NCBI GenBank assembly: GCA_027083895.1
Contig: JALWMN010000122.1
Span: 1 to 15,352, forward strand
DNA length: 15,352 nucleotides
Origin: Campylobacteraceae bacterium
GTDB taxonomy: Bacteria; Campylobacterota; Campylobacteria; Campylobacterales; Sulfurovaceae
Reading direction: 5' to 3'
Shown piece after piece: positions 1 through 6,022 of this stretch. Made by a program: the position numbers and the translations under genes. The first letter of the stretch is position 1, and every line of letters begins with the position of its first letter. The notes beneath the pieces were generated by a model, which saw only the letters and a program-made list of their open reading frames with translations, made no database searches and was not told the origin of the DNA.

Positions 1-44
1 TGCTGATGGAAGTTGCGGCTGTTCTCACTAAAAACTCTATATAA
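1..44 (+). other. 3' tail of an upstream gene, frame uncertain
   Basis: Two plus-strand frames enter from the left and stop before the palindrome at 59-84. Frame 2 ends at 31 and would give a C-terminus ADGSCGCSH, a cysteine-rich tail of the kind seen in metal- or cluster-binding proteins. Frame 3 ends at 44 and would end EVAAVLTKNSI. Too little is present to choose between them or to name the gene. That a plus-strand gene ends here is inferred from the terminator-like palindrome that follows. Confidence 0.3.
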
Positions 45-58
45 TAGTAGTTTTTTAG

Positions 59-99
59 TAAGCTACTCTTTAAAGAGTAGCTTAAATTTACTCTTTTTT
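59..99 (+). terminator. Perfect 26-nt palindrome with later T-run
   Basis: Positions 59-84 are a perfect 26-nt palindrome (each half 13 bases, left half starting TAAGCTACTC). A T-run follows at 94-99. The T-run lies about nine bases after the stem rather than directly against it, so this is a plausible but not ideal intrinsic terminator for the gene entering from the left. The stretch from about 100 to 260 is AT-rich and holds no gene I can support. Confidence 0.55.
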
Positions 100-260
100 A
101 TAAAACTGATTAATTACAAGTCTACCTCAATTTTTTCATTTAGATGAATAACCTATAAAAGATTATTTTGTTTAACCCAAATTTTAAACCACAATAACGA
201 ATTTTGATTATGTATCAATATAAGAGTTTATGATATTCAGTTAGTTTTATATTTTTTGTA

Positions 261-266
261 TATAAT
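261..266 (+). promoter_or_regulatory. Candidate -10 box for the RlpA-like gene
   Basis: A perfect TATAAT lies at 261-266, about 30 bases before the coding start. It implies transcription from about 273 and a leader of roughly 20 bases. No TTGACA-like -35 element is seen at the usual distance, which is common for sigma-70 promoters in Campylobacterota. Confidence 0.45.
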
Positions 267-294
267 TTGACAAAAAATATAAGGAAAAATGGGA

Positions 295-756
295 ATGTTT
301 TTACATAGAAACTATACACTATTTACACTAGTAGGGCTACTTTTCTCAGGGTGTTCATTTGTAACAAAACCAAAACCAAATTTAAGTTATACTATGCGAC
401 CATATGAGAAAAAAGGAGTAGTTTATAAACCAATAAAGGTAGAGAAAAATAGAGAGATGGTTGGTTTGGCAAGTTGGTATGGAAGAGATTTTCATGGTTT
501 AAAAACAAGTAGTGGAGAGCGATATAATATGTATGCTTATACAGTTGCTCATAAAACATGGCCTATGGGAACGATAGTAAAAATAGAGAATTTAAAAAAT
601 CATAAAACCGCTATCGCAAGAGTTAATGATAGAGGCCCTTTTGTGAAGGGAAGAATAGTTGACTGCTCCTATGCCGTTGCTTGTAAAATTGGATTAGATA
701 GGGATGGGGTAGCTCCAGTAAAATTGACTGTCCTTAAGCCAGGAAGTAGCAGCTAA
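295..756 (+). CDS. rlpA: RlpA-like septal ring lipoprotein (double-psi beta-barrel)
   Basis: Outer-membrane-type lipoprotein of about 153 aa: a short hydrophobic signal ends in the lipobox LFSGC with Cys20 as lipid anchor, followed by a low-complexity linker and an RlpA double-psi beta-barrel domain (about residues 55-150). Visible motifs are SWYG (60-63), TSSGE, and VNDRGPF (110-116), whose Asp112 matches the catalytic acid of RlpA lytic transglycosylases that cut glycan strands lacking stem peptides. It has no C-terminal SPOR domain, unlike the longer E. coli protein, so septal targeting must differ or be absent. An in-frame ATG exists at 289, but the AAGGA at 281-285 is only three bases from it and nine from the ATG at 295, so I prefer 295. 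It appears monocistronic. The family call is firm; the in vivo activity is inferred. Confidence 0.88.
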   Translation: MFLHRNYTLFTLVGLLFSGCSFVTKPKPNLSYTMRPYEKKGVVYKPIKVEKNREMVGLASWYGRDFHGLKTSSGERYNMYAYTVAHKTWPMGTIVKIENLKNHKTAIARVNDRGPFVKGRIVDCSYAVACKIGLDRDGVAPVKLTVLKPGSSS

Positions 757-762
757 TGTAGT

Positions 763-805
763 TTTATTCCGATAGAGAATTTATTTCTCTATTGGAATAA
801 ATTTT
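763..805. terminator. Hairpin between converging rlpA and the Cys4 gene
   Basis: Positions 763-779 pair with 785-801 in a 17-bp stem with a single G-T mismatch, around a five-base loop. On the plus strand a TTTT tail (802-805) follows, so it should terminate rlpA. The converging minus-strand gene has its stop codon (781-783) in the loop and its last codons in the stem, so its 3' end is part of the same structure. On the minus strand no T-run follows. Confidence 0.7.
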
Positions 806-942
806 CCGCATCCTTTCTCTTCGTTACCTCCAAAACTTTTAACCTCTCTTGCTGTGCCATTTTTGTAGATCATTTGTCTTTTGCACTCATTTTTTTTGAT
901 GCACTTTTCATTTTTGCATCCTACATCTTCTGGAACTGCCAT
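781..942 (-). CDS. Small four-cysteine protein, function unknown
   Basis: 53-aa soluble protein starting MAVPEDVGCK. A much longer reading frame extends upstream, but its first 61 codons give a hydrophobic leader without a ribosome binding site. The internal ATG at 942 has AGGAG (complement of 948-952) five bases upstream, which decides the start. Cysteines lie at 9, 14, 20 and 45 (CX4CX5C, then a distant C in EKGCGKF); with many Lys and Glu this suggests a small zinc or iron-sulfur binding knuckle, but no named family is recognised with certainty. It converges on rlpA and shares its 3' hairpin. The strong RBS and the conserved-looking ending (FGG...KGCGKFIP) argue that it is real; function unknown. 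Confidence 0.7.
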   Translation of the reverse strand: MAVPEDVGCKNEKCIKKNECKRQMIYKNGTAREVKSFGGNEEKGCGKFIPIEK

Positions 943-1109
943 AAAAACTCCTACTAAATAATTTATGTAATAGTAGCATAAAAATGAGATTATCATAAGA
1001 GTGCATAGCAAATTTGCATTTTTTATTGTGAGTAAATATGTAAGAAAGGTAGCAATTTTTAAGGTGAGATTTGAGTGATAGATGATTGTAAAAATAAACC
1101 CAAATTTTG

Positions 1110-1187
1110 CATTAGAGATTAACAACCTATAGGAGATATTTAGCTATGGGCATTTACAAAAATCTATCAATTAACCTTCAGGTTAAC
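1110..1187 (+). repeat. Dispersed repeat, copy A
   Basis: About 78 bases that recur in reverse orientation at 11302-11380. The blocks are: CATTAGAGATTAACAAC (1110-1126, identical in both), a variable 11-base spacer (1127-1137), a 27-base block identical in both (1138-1164, beginning ATTTAGCTATGGGC), one mismatch, ATCAATTAACCT (1166-1177, identical), and a closing palindromic segment TTAACCTTCAGGTTAA (1171-1186). Outside the spacer only about four positions differ. Such identity cannot be chance even at this AT content. The nature of the element (regulatory RNA, miniature repeat, protein-binding site) is unknown. Confidence 0.8.
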
Positions 1188-1209
1188 CTCAAAATTTTTG
1201 CAACTCCCT

Positions 1210-1235
1210 AAAACAAAGCATTTGCCAAATCTTTG
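1210..1235 (-). terminator. Candidate terminator of the tatB-SUI1 operon
   Basis: On the minus strand, CAAAG, ATTT, loop GGC, AAAT, one bulged G and CTTTG (1235 down to 1214) form a nine-base-pair hairpin with one bulge, followed directly by TTTT (1213-1210). It lies about 50 bases past the stop of the SUI1 gene, where the seven-gene operon should end. Confidence 0.5.
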
Positions 1236-1283
1236 CTAATTCTAATACAAAATTTTGGTGTAAAATCTGTTGGTTTTATACTC

Positions 1284-1613
1284 CTATTTTTTAAATCGAA
1301 AGCCTCTATTCTCTAATAGTTCTTTGGCTTTGGTGGCTACTTCGCCTTGGAGTTCTAGGGTGTTCTCTTTTATTGTGCCACCGCTGCCTAGGCGGCTTTT
1401 TAACTCCTTGAGGAGTTTTTTAAATTCATTTGGCTCTAGGTAGAATGGCTTTATTACAGTAACTACTTTGCCTCGGCGTTTCTCTTTGGCAATGTAGAGT
1501 TGGTGTTTGGCTGGCTCTTTTGTCTCTTGTTTGGTATTTTTAGATTTAGCTTTATTATCACTACTCCAGCCATCTTCAAATTTGGCTCCCATCTCAAATA
1601 GATTTTTTTTCAC
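1284..1613 (-). CDS. SUI1/YciH-family translation initiation factor homologue
   Basis: 109-aa protein with a charged, low-complexity N-terminus (1-38) and a SUI1 (eIF1-like) domain from about residue 40 to the end. Recognisable features are RRGKVVTVI (46-54), KSRLGSGGT (72-80) and the LELQG strand (86-90), all in the usual order. Bacterial SUI1 proteins such as YciH are thought to influence start-codon selection on the 30S subunit; their role is not essential and poorly defined. The start is a GTG at 1613: GAGGAG lies five bases upstream, overlapping the end of yaaA, whose stop is two bases before this GTG. The alternative Met8 has no better signal. It is the last gene of the tatB operon. Confidence 0.87.
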   Translation of the reverse strand: MKKNLFEMGAKFEDGWSSDNKAKSKNTKQETKEPAKHQLYIAKEKRRGKVVTVIKPFYLEPNEFKKLLKELKSRLGSGGTIKENTLELQGEVATKAKELLENRGFRFKK

Positions 1614-1615
1614 CG

Positions 1616-2356
1616 CTACTCCTCGATTTTGTAGATGATCTCTTGTTTCTTTTTACTCTCTTGAATTTCAACTAACTCAAGCCCTTTAATTGGCATTGCT
1701 ATAAAATCGCTCATATTTTCTATTTGGTTTTGTGCTATGTGTTTAAGCACAATTCCACGGTAGGCTTTTGCCCAGTGGCTTACTACTTTGCCTTTTTTTA
1801 GAAACTTTAGCGTTGTATATTTTTTCTTTGGTTTGTAGAATTTATCGTAAAAGCTAGCTCTAATATCGAGTATATCTTCGGACTCTAAATAACTATCGAG
1901 TGGATCTTGAAGTATAGATCTATAGATATTTTGAGGATTGAGCTCTCCTACATCTTCGCCCTGTTTGAGGCGGTAGAGTGGTATTTGATCATCTGCTTTA
2001 ATTGCTCCAAAGAGGTTAGAGAAGAGGATTACATTACTATCTATATACTCTTGTGCTTTTTTATCTAAACTTTCATATTGTAGATGATCAAAGGCTACGC
2101 CGGTATAGCGAAGTATTGCTTTAAGAGTAGGGCTTTTAGAGATATCTTTTGCATACTTCAAAATATCTCCCTCTTTTTTCAGCCCAAACATTTTGCTTAG
2201 CTGCTCCATATTACCACTTGTTACTACTCTATTGTAGGCTCTAAAGAGCTCTTCTCTAGCTGGAGTAAGATTTTGGCTAAGAAAGAGCGACTCTAGTTTA
2301 AAACTTCCCGCTCCACCCTCTTGTTTTGTTTCGCTAGGTGCGAGGAGAATTTTCAT
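1616..2356 (-). CDS. yaaA: Peroxide stress protein YaaA (DUF328)
   Basis: 246-aa cytosolic protein of the YaaA/UPF0246 family, close to the usual length of about 250. The N-terminus MKILLAPSETK corresponds to the family's opening strand, and further matches are LKAILRYTGVAFDHL (near 78-92), LFSNLFGAIKADDQIPLYRLKQG (mid-protein) and the basic segment SHWAKAYRGIVLKHI near the C-terminus. E. coli YaaA lowers intracellular free iron during hydrogen peroxide stress and binds DNA; the same role here is inferred from homology. Its ATG overlaps the stop of the upstream lipoprotein gene as ATGA, and a GGGGAG ribosome site lies just before it, so the two are translationally coupled. Confidence 0.88.
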   Translation of the reverse strand: MKILLAPSETKQEGGAGSFKLESLFLSQNLTPAREELFRAYNRVVTSGNMEQLSKMFGLKKEGDILKYAKDISKSPTLKAILRYTGVAFDHLQYESLDKKAQEYIDSNVILFSNLFGAIKADDQIPLYRLKQGEDVGELNPQNIYRSILQDPLDSYLESEDILDIRASFYDKFYKPKKKYTTLKFLKKGKVVSHWAKAYRGIVLKHIAQNQIENMSDFIAMPIKGLELVEIQESKKKQEIIYKIEE

Positions 2357-3201
2357 AGACTCCCCTTAACGGTTGCTTGATCACCAAAGAGTGCACGGTT
2401 GAGATCTAGCATTGAATAGGCTTCGGCTGCACTCTCAAATGGTCCAACTTTGAGCTCAATGCTATTGCTCTTTTGATCAATCTTGGTTGGATAGCCACTT
2501 AGTTGCAATCTTGTTATGAGATCAGTAGGGATTGAGTGAAAGTTTCCAAGGGAGATGTAGTACTCGTTGCTATTTTGAATTTGTTCTCTTTGAGGCATAC
2601 TATTATATTGCTTGCCAATTTTTAGGGTGTTATTTTGCATCTGGGCATATGCAATAGCAGTATCTTCTTGTGGAGCTAGTGATTTCTTTTGTGCATTTTC
2701 ATTACCCTTAAAGTTGTAGTAGCGTCGAGCACCAATATAGTGGGAGCTATAATATTTGCTATTTAAAGAGCTTATAATAACCCTTTTTTTAGCACTACTA
2801 GCGTGTTCAAATTTACCATCTCCTAAGTAGATACCTACATGTGAAGCAAAATTTGGTCTCCCTCTTTTTGTTGCAAAAAAGACTAAATCCCCTTTTTGAA
2901 GATCGCTTTTAGCAACAGGAGTTCCTGAATGGAATTGCTCATTAGCAGTTCTTGGAATCTCTATACCCATTGAGCCAAAGTTATAGTATGTTAAACCTGA
3001 ACAGTCAAAGCCTTTGTAGGCTCGCTCCTCTGCCCATATATAGGGTTTTCCTAATGCTCTGTTATTGAGTTTTGAGAGTGCCTTAAGTGATGGTTTATAA
3101 CGTACCTTTGGCTTATGGATAGTGTAGTCATATTTCGAAGTGGTACAGCCACTTAAAAGAAGGAAGAGTAATGTTGCAATACTAATCTTTAAGTATCTCA
3201 T
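2353..3201 (-). CDS. NlpC/P60 peptidoglycan endopeptidase lipoprotein with SPOR domain
   Basis: 282-aa lipoprotein. The signal peptide ends in LLSGC (Cys19 lipidated). The NlpC/P60 domain (about 42-162) shows the catalytic triad: Cys67 in FDCSG, His121 in ASHVGIYLG and His133 in FEHAS. This fold cleaves peptide stems of murein, usually between D-Glu and meso-DAP. After a linker rich in Gln and Asn, residues about 212-282 look like a SPOR domain (YYISLGNF, LSGYPTKI, IELKVGPFESAAEAYSML), which binds denuded septal glycan. That places the enzyme at division sites by inference. The start overlaps the preceding small membrane-protein gene by 20 bases, with AGAGGA three bases upstream. The family call is firm; the SPOR call rests on pattern alone. 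Confidence 0.9.
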   Translation of the reverse strand: MRYLKISIATLLFLLLSGCTTSKYDYTIHKPKVRYKPSLKALSKLNNRALGKPYIWAEERAYKGFDCSGLTYYNFGSMGIEIPRTANEQFHSGTPVAKSDLQKGDLVFFATKRGRPNFASHVGIYLGDGKFEHASSAKKRVIISSLNSKYYSSHYIGARRYYNFKGNENAQKKSLAPQEDTAIAYAQMQNNTLKIGKQYNSMPQREQIQNSNEYYISLGNFHSIPTDLITRLQLSGYPTKIDQKSNSIELKVGPFESAAEAYSMLDLNRALFGDQATVKGSL

Positions 3202-3370
3202 TCATCCTCTTTGTATCTTCGTTTTCGTTTGGATCTTTGTATGGTTTTTTCATCTCATAGACTATTGTTGCAATGAGTGCGATTGCAATAATTGCAATTG
3301 CTATATGGAGGGTATAGTTATCGGGTCGCAAAAGCAACTCTTTGACACCTAAATGCTCACTTACTGCCAT
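3182..3370 (-). CDS. Small single-pass membrane protein, function unknown
   Basis: 62-aa protein starting MAVSEHLGVK, with one strongly hydrophobic helix (about 21-39, rich in Ile and Ala) and a charged C-terminal tail full of Lys, Asp, Glu and Asn. A longer frame begins at 3406 inside queA, but the ATG at 3370 has AAAGGAG five bases upstream and lies 10 bases past the queA stop, so it is preferred. The gene ends 20 bases inside the NlpC/P60 lipoprotein gene, so translation of the two is probably coupled. The positive-inside rule would place the tail (MKKPYK) in the cytoplasm. I do not recognise the family; operon position suggests an envelope role, but that is inference. Confidence 0.7.
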   Translation of the reverse strand: MAVSEHLGVKELLLRPDNYTLHIAIAIIAIALIATIVYEMKKPYKDPNENEDTKRMNEILKD

Positions 3371-3380
3371 CCATGCTCCT

Positions 3381-4409
3381 TTAAAGTATGAGCATCGCAT
3401 CTCCATAGCTATAGAAGCGGTACCCCTTTTTTATTGCTTCATTATACAACGTTAAAGTTTTATCTCTCCCTAAAAAAGCACTTACAAGCATAATTAATGT
3501 ACTTTTTGGAAGATGAAAATTGGTAAGAAGGTAGTTTACTCGAAGTGGCTTATTGTAAGGGTGCAAGAAGAGATCGCACTCCCCACTTGGCTCTTTAGTT
3601 CTTACGTAGTGTTCAATTGTTCTTGTTACAGTTGTACCAATAGCTAAGATCTTTTGGTTGCTATCTATAATCTTTTGTGCATCTTTTGGGATATTGTAGT
3701 ACTCTGAGTGCATAGGGTGTTTGGTAATCTCCTCTACCTCAACAGGTTTAAAGGTGCCAGCTCCTACATGGAGCGTAAGTGTATAGGTAGGAAATTGAGA
3801 CTGTAACTTTGCTAGAAGCTCTGGCGTAAAGTGTAGCGATGCAGTTGGAGCTGCAACAGAGCCACTCTTTTTAGCAAAGAGGGTTTGGTAGTTTTTTGCA
3901 TCCTCTTTTGTATCTTCTCGATTCATATAGGGCGGCAAGGGAATATGGCCAATCTCCTCTAAAGTAGTGATAAGCTCTTTGAAATTGAGCTGCTTTCCAT
4001 TCTGAAAAAACTCTACAATACGACTCCCATCACTTTTTAGCTCGACTACTTTTGCCTCTAAGTTTTGCTGAAACTGCAAAAGAGTACCAATCTTTACTCG
4101 CCCCTTTATTAAAACAACAAATCTATTATCTTGTAGTGGTTTAATAACAAGAAGTTCTACTTTGCCACCACTTAGTTTTTGACCAAAAAGGCGTGCTTTA
4201 ATGACTCGTGTATCATTAAGAAAAATTGTACTACTTTTAGGAATAAACTCTAAAAGCTCTCGAAATACTGTATGGGTAATAGTATCATCTGCTCTATTGT
4301 AAACAAGGAGCCTTGCACTATCTGCAGGAGTGACTGGAGTTGTTGCTATAAGCTCTTTTGGGAGCTTATAGTCGTAAGCATCAGTTTGGAGATCTTTATC
4401 TATCATCAT
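3381..4409 (-). CDS. queA: tRNA preQ1(34) S-adenosylmethionine ribosyltransferase-isomerase
   Basis: 342-aa enzyme that transfers and isomerises the ribosyl group of S-adenosylmethionine onto preQ1 at tRNA wobble position 34, giving epoxyqueuosine. Family motifs are present in order: AYDYKLPKELIATTP near the N-terminus, LNDTRVIKARL, VAAPTASLHFT, LHVGAGTFKPV, TNFHLPKSTLIMLVSAF and YRFYSYGDAMLI at the end. The reading frame stays open to an ATG at 4472, but the extra 21 residues (KKKRRALKRKK...) are only the other-frame shadow of the acidic TatC tail and are not part of QueA. The tandem ATG at 4409/4406 gives the normal family length. It overlaps the tatC stop by 14 bases and has no clear Shine-Dalgarno, so translation is probably coupled to tatC. 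Confidence 0.94.
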   Translation of the reverse strand: MMIDKDLQTDAYDYKLPKELIATTPVTPADSARLLVYNRADDTITHTVFRELLEFIPKSSTIFLNDTRVIKARLFGQKLSGGKVELLVIKPLQDNRFVVLIKGRVKIGTLLQFQQNLEAKVVELKSDGSRIVEFFQNGKQLNFKELITTLEEIGHIPLPPYMNREDTKEDAKNYQTLFAKKSGSVAAPTASLHFTPELLAKLQSQFPTYTLTLHVGAGTFKPVEVEEITKHPMHSEYYNIPKDAQKIIDSNQKILAIGTTVTRTIEHYVRTKEPSGECDLFLHPYNKPLRVNYLLTNFHLPKSTLIMLVSAFLGRDKTLTLYNEAIKKGYRFYSYGDAMLIL

Positions 4410-5439
4410 TGTTAAGTAACTTCTGTTCTTCTTTCTTTTGAGTGCTCTCCTCTTCTTCTTCGTCATCCTCATCTTTGTATGGGTTAATCACTTTTGCCAC
4501 TAAAATAGAGACTCCATAGAGGAGAATAAGTGGTGCTGCCATGAGCAGTTGTGTAATGACATCTGGTGGTGTAAGGAGAGCTGCAATTATAAAGATAGCA
4601 ACAATTGCATATTTAAAGAAGTCTAAAAGACTCTTTTCGGTTATTAATTTGATAGATGCTAGGAAGTAGACAACCATAGGGAGTTCAAATGCTAAGCCAA
4701 AACCAAAGAGAATCTTTGCAAAGAAGCCAATATAATCTTCGATATTAATAAGTGGAGTATAAAGAAAGGCACCAAAGGTAATTAAGAACTGGAAACCAAA
4801 TGGAGTAACGATATAGTATGCAAAGAGTACACCAACCGCAAACATTACTGTTACCCCTATTAGGAATGGAAGAGCCATCTTCTTTTCGTTCTCGTAAAGG
4901 CCTGGGGCAATAAAGAGCCACATCTGCCAAAGAATGATAGGGAGTGCCAAAAAGATTGCAGAATAGAGTGAAACTTTAAGAGCAACCATAAAGACCCCAC
5001 CAATTTGGTTAGTTGTTACACTCCCCCATAGGACATTTCCACCCGCACTATTTTTGAGCTGTTGGGACCTCTTTGCATTGAGTGCAAGATCACTTATAGC
5101 ACTCGCTAAGAGTCTCTCATTCTGTGTAGAGCTATTACTCTCTAGAACTTTTTGGGCACTCTGCAGTGCTCTCTCAAAAAGAGGAGTGCTTCTATTTGTA
5201 TCTGACTGTAGAGTAACATTAAACTCTTCACCCTCATTTGCCACGCTCCACTTCCCCTCTTTGCTCTTTTGAACCTTTTTATTTACCTGGTGCAAAGCAC
5301 TCTCTAGTGGTGCAGTTACCCAATCAAGAATTGGTTTATAGAAGATAAAAGAGAGAACAAAGGCTACAATTAATGCCATAATAGAGATAAAGATTCTCAT
5401 TCGAAGCTCAGCTAAGTGCGGTTTAATATCTTCTAGCAT
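4396..5439 (-). CDS. tatC: Twin-arginine translocase subunit TatC, enlarged periplasmic loop
   Basis: 347-aa inner-membrane receptor for twin-arginine signal peptides. Conserved parts are HLAELRMRI at the N-terminus, LYENEKK (Glu185, equivalent to E. coli Glu103), FELP (Glu252, equivalent to Glu170) and LLTPPDVITQ before the last helices. Six hydrophobic helices can be traced, the first at about 17-36 and the second at about 149-170. Odd points: the loop between helices 1 and 2 is about 110 residues against roughly 35 in E. coli, filled with polar helical sequence (about 48-135); and the C-terminus is a very acidic tail (DEDDEEEEES). The start overlaps the tatB stop as TAATG, with AAGGA six bases upstream. 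TatB is encoded directly upstream; tatA is not in the window. Confidence 0.95.
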   Translation of the reverse strand: MLEDIKPHLAELRMRIFISIMALIVAFVLSFIFYKPILDWVTAPLESALHQVNKKVQKSKEGKWSVANEGEEFNVTLQSDTNRSTPLFERALQSAQKVLESNSSTQNERLLASAISDLALNAKRSQQLKNSAGGNVLWGSVTTNQIGGVFMVALKVSLYSAIFLALPIILWQMWLFIAPGLYENEKKMALPFLIGVTVMFAVGVLFAYYIVTPFGFQFLITFGAFLYTPLINIEDYIGFFAKILFGFGLAFELPMVVYFLASIKLITEKSLLDFFKYAIVAIFIIAALLTPPDVITQLLMAAPLILLYGVSILVAKVINPYKDEDDEEEEESTQKKEEQKLLNNDDR

Positions 5440-5921
5440 TAGCTATCCTTAGGTTTTAAGTGTTTAAAGTTACTCTTTGTTTGAGTGCTGCTTGCAAGAC
5501 TCTTCTTGTGCTCTTCTTCTTTTTTTGGGATTGTTACCTTTTGGGTGCTAGATTCAAGCTCTTCAAATTCACTCTCAGCTTTATCAAAAAGCTCATCTAG
5601 TGATGTATCGTCAGCCATATCGAGGTTTACAAGAGTAGCTTCATTTTTAATCTCATTGAGCTCCTTATTGGCGATATTTTTAAAAGAGGCAAGCTGCTTC
5701 TTACTATCTTCGATCTGTTTTTTATATTGGAGAGCCTCTTCTCGTAAGTCATCTATTCGTAACTCATTTTCGATAGTACTCTTTGTATCATCAAACATCC
5801 GTTTGGCTTTCCCTAATGTTCTTGCAATTGTTTTCATCGTCTCAGGGAGTTTATCTGGTCCAATAAAAAGGAGTGCAACGATTGCAATTAATAAAATCTC
5901 AGTAAATCCTAGACCAAACAT
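5439..5921 (-). CDS. tatB: Sec-independent translocase protein TatB
   Basis: 160-aa protein with a single N-terminal transmembrane helix (about 5-21), the hinge GPDKLPE, and a long amphipathic and then coiled-coil-like charged region (about 25-90), ending in an unstructured Ser/Lys-rich tail. Glu8 in MFGLGFTE marks it as TatB rather than TatA, which normally has Gln there. It forms the substrate receptor complex with TatC, encoded immediately downstream with a one-base overlap. The ATG at 5921 has GAGGAAG about six bases upstream. It is the first gene of the seven-gene minus-strand operon; a TACAAT box on the minus strand at 5954-5949 could be its -10 element. Length fits the family (about 140-175 aa). 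Confidence 0.93.
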   Translation of the reverse strand: MFGLGFTEILLIAIVALLFIGPDKLPETMKTIARTLGKAKRMFDDTKSTIENELRIDDLREEALQYKKQIEDSKKQLASFKNIANKELNEIKNEATLVNLDMADDTSLDELFDKAESEFEELESSTQKVTIPKKEEEHKKSLASSTQTKSNFKHLKPKDS

Positions 5922-5948
5922 AAGAGGCTTCCTCGTAATTTTTTAATA

Positions 5949-5954
5949 ATTGTA
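5949..5954 (-). promoter_or_regulatory. Candidate -10 box of the tatB operon
   Basis: Minus-strand TACAAT about 28 bases upstream of the tatB start, within the 101-base gap behind hemW. No good -35 is visible. hemW is on the same strand directly upstream with no convincing terminator between, so read-through from hemW is also possible. Confidence 0.3.
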
Positions 5955-6022
5955 TCGAAGTTTCTATTAGAGGTGCCATAATGGAGGCATAAAGCGAAAA
6001 GCTAAGAGCAACAAGCAGGGAA

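Larger units (their letters stand above)
943..1283. other. 341-base intergenic gap with repeat copy A
   Basis: This gap holds the presumed promoter region of the 53-aa gene at its left, copy A of the dispersed repeat (1110-1187), and a terminator-like hairpin for the tatB-SUI1 operon (1210-1235). Beyond these I see no protein gene with a good ribosome binding site. A 21-codon frame starting at 1146 lies inside the repeat and is discussed as a finding. Confidence 0.6.

Noticed and set aside
139..175. Possible third degenerate copy of the dispersed repeat (CATTTAGATGAATAACCTATA...)
   Set aside because: Only short AT-rich words match (AACCTATA and AGAT); the invariant 27-base block is absent, so chance similarity is the simpler view.
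943..1125. N-terminal 61-codon extension of the 53-aa cysteine protein, giving a hydrophobic leader
   Set aside because: No ribosome site at 1125, and the internal ATG at 942 has an excellent AGGAG five bases upstream. The extension also reaches into the edge of repeat copy A.
4410..4472. Upstream start of queA at 4472
   Set aside because: The added residues are the out-of-frame reading of the acidic TatC tail; normal QueA length is reached from the tandem ATG at 4409/4406.
5054..5946. Plus-strand open frames opposite tatC and tatB
   Set aside because: They are Ser/Leu-rich mirror frames of well-identified minus-strand genes and lack ribosome sites or recognisable domains.
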